A DNA stretch of 64,000 bases from Nautilus pompilius (lineage: Eukaryota; Mollusca; Cephalopoda; Nautilida; Nautilidae): positions 1,857,501 to 1,921,500 of the forward strand of contig JACATO010000095.1 in the NCBI GenBank assembly GCA_018389105.1, written 5' to 3'. This document shows, one piece after another, positions 59,644 through 64,000 of this stretch. Each line of letters begins with the position of its first letter. The first letter of the stretch is position 1. Below the pieces are notes generated by a model. The model saw only the letters and a list, made by a program, of their open reading frames with translations. It did not search any database and was not told where the DNA came from. The position numbers and the translations under genes were made by a program.

Positions 59644-62587
59644 CAGTGGTTCTCAACCTTTTTTGCCCTAGGCCCCACTTTTATTTTTCGAAAAAACATA
59701 TGCCCCATCATTAGCAGAAAAAGATTACAATTTCAAAAGTTTTAATTAAATGATTTTATTTTACTTGTAATTGTATCTCAATGCATTTAAGATATTGAAT
59801 GAACCGGAAGACATATTTCATATTCAGCTACTACTTCATTATGTCAACTATCTCAAATGCATTCAACGATTGTCATCACTTCAGTTGGAACCTTGCCCCT
59901 GATGCTGGCTGCAGATTTTTTTATGGGGGGGGGCTAAATTTTGTAAGTTTCAACCTTAAATCTTCATGTTTTGTAATTTCCAGTTGATTTCTCTTAGCTA
60001 GTAGTAAATTACTAACAGCACTGAAGCCACATTCAATTAAATAAGACGATGGAAAATGTATGAGAGCCACATCATGGTTCCTTTCACTTTAAACAGAGTT
60101 TTCACAGATTCATCATATTGCAACTCAGATAACTCCTCTTGGTATTGCACTGGGACTGCAGATAAGTTCACCAGCAATGGTTGAGTTAACCAAGAGGGAA
60201 AATCCATGGCTTTTAAATTACAAAATCTATCATTGAAGTCGGTAACTAACATTTTCAAATGGTCAACAATGACTTTTGTAGTATCATTAGTTACCTTACA
60301 CTTATTTAACCAATAGAAGTGACCGAAATTTCTTGCATAAATATTCCTCTGGCATAATTCTAGAAGTGCTGTGAATCCAAATATCTTTGTTTTTACATCA
60401 ACGAGCATCATATTTGCTCCTTGGAGCTGTTTGTTCAATGTACTTAGTTTTTCAAAAATGTTTGTTAAGTAACTCACATAAGCTTTTCCACCGGTTGTTT
60501 ACAGGAGCTTCATTTCAGGTCTGTCTTTCAAAACCTCGCTGAGGAAATCAAACAGTTCCATAAACCTTTTTAAGCAGTTTCCCCTTGATAACCACCTTAC
60601 TTCACTGTGAAGCAATAATCTCTCATATTCTGCATTTTTATCGACATAAAACTGCTTAAACAGGCGTGTACATTTGACATTGGCTTTGACGGCATTGATA
60701 CACTTGATCACAGCATGCAGTATTTCGTGTAAAATAGTGGAAATTTTCTTGGCAACTAAGTTTTCTTGGTGGAAAACACCATGCACAACCAACATGTTTA
60801 GATTTTCCTCCTTCATTAATTCTAAACATCCTGTTTTTTTACCCATCATAGCAGGTGCCCCATCTGCAACACAAGATACAATGTTTTCTTTTGGTATTTT
60901 ATTTTCATCCAAATAGTTTTTGAGCTTGCTGTAGATATCAAATGCAGTAGTATTTGTTTCTAATGATTCACAAAACAATATCTCTTCTTTAAACTCTTCC
61001 TGAACAATATATCTCATGTATGCCAATAACAGCGCCTCACTGTCACGTATGGTAGATTCATCCATTTGCATTGAGAACTTTCATGATTTCAATTTCTCAA
61101 TAAGCTGTTTTTCAACATCTTGACCCATGTCATCTATTCTGTTGCAGACAGTACTATTACTCAGTGGTGTTGCTCGGACATCTTTGTCGTCCATTTGCAG
61201 AATCGTTTTGAGAAACATTGATACTGTTGGTTTAATCAGTACCTCCCCAATCGTATGATTCTTTCCATGTTTTGCTATCAAGAGAGAAATTTCATAGCTA
61301 GCTTTAAGGGTATGATTTAGGGCTGTAGTTTGTGCAGCGAATAATGAAGTGATTTTTTATCTATTTTCAGACTTCTCTTTCAGTGATTTACAATATTCCA
61401 ATTTTGAATTAACATGGTTAGGATGTTTTACCCTCAAATGAGCTACAAGATGGCCTGCTTTCATTGATTCATTTGTCAAAGTATGCTGGCATAATAGGCA
61501 AAAAGGTGCATGTTCATCATGTACAGCAGGTATAAACCCAAACTTCAAGAACTCCATTGAGTATTGACGAACTTTTTGCTTGCTTGGTTTGCTCATTTTG
61601 AATAATATGGGTTTAGAAAATCTGTGAAAAAGACAAGGGATTGCAATTAATAATGTATAAATCTGCTAATCCTATAGTTAGAGCAAAAAACATGTTATGA
61701 AAATAAAATGCATAAACTGATTTTACTTGAAAGTTACCATTAATTATGTTATACTGAGTGTTGGCAAATCACATCTTTCACACCAACTGTTGCGTTTCTC
61801 AGTAAAGTGATCTCACCATAACGGTGGCAACAGAAACTTTATTTATAATATTAACAACATTTCACCAATGTAAACAAATCCGCACTAGGAGTTTGTAATC
61901 TCCATAACTGTAATTAGAACTTACCTTCAGTTAAACCGCCAAGTAACAACTGATGCACGTTAGTGATTCAACTATGGAAGCTGCACTCAAAACAGAAACT
62001 GAACTGACAGCTCACACAGAACTATCCATATTTATATCCAATCAACAAACTCTATAGAAAACTCCAGAAGCACATGTGACACTCTTGAGCCAATAACAAT
62101 TTAATAACTCAACTTCCTTGGTGCCAGGTTGAGTCATCAAATTTTGTAGTGGACAGAGCTGTGGGTTGAAGTGTGGAGTGGTCCCTGGCAATTGTGTGTC
62201 GCCTTTGTGGCAGCCCTTTTTATACCCTGCTCAGCCTTCTGAAAACAATAGACCTGGCAGCTATGGCCTGTGTCAGGTGCCCAGCTGTTCATGATGGAAT
62301 GTCTGTGTATTTTGGGCACCCAGCTGGTCCACATACTGGTCTCTGGGAGTGTATGCTGCCAGGCTGCCACTGAGAGAATGAATGGACATGGTTATGTAAC
62401 AGCAGCAACTGTTTCCTGTATCTACACTTTCCATAACACCAACATAACAAGTTTATTTTTCGAACCAACTTTTTAATTATTTCCTAAAATATTCTTATAA
62501 TTCACTAAAAGATTCTTAACGCCAAGCCCCACCAAAATATTCCTAGACCCCACCAGTGGGGCATAGGTCCCACCTTGAGAATCACTG
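59644..62587 (-). mobile_element. hAT transposon (ZBED5-like), 2944 bp with perfect 8-bp target duplication
   Basis: The left end reads CAGTGGTTCTCAACC and the right end, reverse-complemented, CAGTGATTCTCAAGG. The exact octamer gtttaaac flanks both sides (59636-59643 and 62588-62595). It fits the hAT preference nTnnnnAn and is itself a palindrome. The element carries one transposase frame on the minus strand (61596 downward) and about 1 kb of non-coding sequence at its right end (61600-62587), which contains some GC-richer unique sequence. It lies antisense to the host gene, within intron 5. Confidence 0.96.
59935..61596 (-). pseudogene. hAT transposase, ZBED5-like, inactivated mainly by nonsense changes
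   Basis: The start MSKPSKQKVRQYSMEFLKFG is followed by a BED-type zinc finger (PFCLLCQHTLTNESMK, then HLRVKHPNH), then LFAAQTTALNHTLKASYEIS and LLIAKHGKNHTIGEVLIKP. The catalytic-core text follows: QMDESTIRDSEALLLAYMRY, then SCVADGAPAMMGKKTGCLEL, then HSEVRWLSRGNCLKRFMELF and NKQLQGANMMLVDVKTKIFG. From 61596 to 60037 everything is in one reading frame, interrupted only by stops at 61357-61359 (TAA), 61081-61083 (TGA) and 60499-60501 (TAA). After MMWLS a deletion of roughly 20 codons shifts the frame to the C-terminal dimerisation motif (FPSSYLIECGFSAVSNLLLA). The last legible codons end beside an expanded C tract. The family is ZBED5-like hAT; the host-domesticated ZBED5 gene has a similar protein. 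Confidence 0.94.
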
Positions 62588-64000
62588 GTTTAAACAAAAC
62601 AAAATGCTATTAATTGTGCTGTTATCACTTTTTTCTTCTTTCAATATCACAAGTTCTTTAAGTATTCTTTATTGATATGGGAATAGGAGTAGTCATCAAT
62701 TATTTTAATCACAGAAGTGTGGACGAAGTTCAGACTTTGCTAATGAAACTTACTCATGTGTGACATGCTGAATTATAATGCCACAAATTTTATGGTAATG
62801 CATTTTCCCTAAACTTTGTCATGAGAGAACTTGACAGGTTTCTACATTCATCTTATACATTGGCATGTAAATGTCTTCCAAGAGAAAACCCAGTTTCTGC
62901 TGGCTAGAAACATAATGCTTTGTTTTGTTGACTTTTCATAGTACAGTTCTCTGGCAGCATTTTGTGTTCTGAGAACAGAAGTACAAGTTTGATCTACAAT
63001 GCTATAGTCCCTTGTGCTTTGTGTGGCTGACAGCTGACAAGAGTCATTCATCAGTGTTGCTAAGCTATGTGATGCATCGTGAACTTCATATTCGTGTTTT
63101 CACATAGTTTAAGCATCCAACCATTCTCCATGAGGCTTATTCATGCTATTCGACTTAATAACAATATTTTGAATTTTAAATGTTCTAACCCAACCCAACC
63201 TATGAATTGCATGCTCACTGTTTTACAAACCAACATTGCTAAGTTTTCAGTTATGCAAAAAAAAGATATATATATATATATATATGTGTGTGTATATGTG
63301 TGTGTAACCAATTTATAGTTATAACCATTATTACTTTTAGCTATAGATATCCAAAAGTATTTGTGATTGTCCACTTATTCTAAACCCTTAATAATTTTGA
63401 AAACTTCTATACAGTAGAATCTTCCTAAAAACAATTATTAATTCATTATTTTATTTAGAAACTAAAATAACGATCTTTACATTTCATAAGATATGCACCA
63501 CCAACAAACCTTCCTGTGAAGGACTATTTTCAAAGGTTTGCCATTAAAAGGAGCACATTTCTTTTTTTTTTAGGTTCAAAGAAATTTTATTTAAATTTTG
63601 ATTAGTAACAAAAATTGATAATTTTTTTAAAATGAAAACTTATGGTCTTAAAGAATTTTAGCCAAAATTAGTTTACATTGAAACTGCGAGCCGGCTACCC
63701 AACCCTGCTCCCTCTATCTCTCTCTGGAGGGGGAGGTAGGATTTTCCCAATGCTCTGACCAGCAGAAAGGTGTTTTCTCACCCAGAAATTTGGAGTCGAA
63801 AGAATATAGTTAAACAAAAGCATATATTTATCTTATTTACTTGTAGCTCCTTTCTGCACAGCATGTGTACCTGAAAATATAAGCTTTGTCAATGTAGCAC
63901 TCACGAGAAGTTACTTATTTTAAAACCGTCCATTAGTAATGGTGGCTGGCGGCCGATCTTCCGCACGTGGGGTCGGTCATCAGGAAGGTACGGGGGACAG
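62588..64000 (+). other. Intron 5 sequence to the window end
   Basis: AT-rich up to about 63680, with a TA/TG microsatellite at 63266-63305. A GC-richer segment with CT/GA-rich patches follows and may be the beginning of another repeat. I see no exon for the second half of Ig5 and no recognisable mobile-element protein. Confidence 0.5.
63266..63305. repeat. (TA)n(TG)n microsatellite
   Basis: A TA run followed by interrupted TG repeats over about 40 bp. Confidence 0.95.

Noticed and set aside
63079-63374. Open frames on both strands around a TA/TG repeat
   Set aside because: They are dominated by microsatellite translation (Tyr/Ile and Thr/His runs).
1-64000. CRISPR arrays, operons, bacterial promoters, rRNA or functional tRNA genes
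   Set aside because: No evenly spaced direct repeats, no operon-like gene packing and no complete cloverleaf; the splice structure shows this is eukaryotic.
59129-64000. Search for the exon encoding the second half of Ig5
   Set aside because: I found no Y-x-C motif with flanking phase-1 splice sites in this stretch; the exon probably lies beyond the window.

Overview
This window reads as AT-rich animal genomic DNA from inside one long gene. There is no bacterial or viral gene organisation. The only host coding sequence I can support is a set of five short exons on the + strand. They encode the end of Ig domain 1, the whole of Ig domains 2, 3 and 4, and the first half of Ig domain 5 of a nephrin / Sticks-and-stones / Hibris type cell-adhesion receptor. 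All five exons begin and end in phase 1 with clean AG/GT splice sites. The gene continues beyond both ends of the window: signal peptide and first half of Ig1 upstream; second half of Ig5, further Ig domains, transmembrane segment and cytoplasmic tail downstream. The introns are large (about 4.5, 6.2, 9.7 and 17.5 kb), and over 20 kb lies upstream of the first exon seen. Long T and A runs, many microsatellites and the transposon types suggest an invertebrate, plausibly a mollusc such as a cephalopod. That taxonomic guess is inference, not proof.

Layout. 1-20037 is upstream intron or non-coding DNA with a tRNA-derived SINE (about 5.3 kb), a 123-bp MITE (12.05 kb), a deleted Tigger/pogo element (13.7-14.4 kb) and a decayed mariner (17.7-18.8 kb). 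The first exon is at 20038-20217. Intron 1 holds a 2.9-kb hAT element related to GTF2IRD2. Exon 2 is at 24696-25028; intron 2 holds a deleted pogo/Tigger element and a SINE. Exon 3 is at 31200-31493; intron 3 holds a ZMYM1-like hAT remnant, a full-length mariner and a pogo-type remnant. Exon 4 is at 41225-41527; intron 4 holds a second full-length mariner, a Tc1-like remnant, a SINE, a hAT MITE with a perfect target duplication, another hAT remnant and a Tigger remnant. Exon 5 is at 59003-59128. It is followed by a ZBED5-like hAT element (59644-62587) with a perfect 8-bp target duplication.

Every transposase in the window is broken by stops or frameshifts, so I see no autonomous element. The most notable pattern is orientation: of 15 elements whose strand I can assign, 14 lie antisense to the host gene and only one (mariner, 36.3-37.6 kb) lies in the sense direction. 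I found no convincing undescribed system. The unexplained leftovers are a few small exon-like or protein-like open stretches, listed with low confidence.
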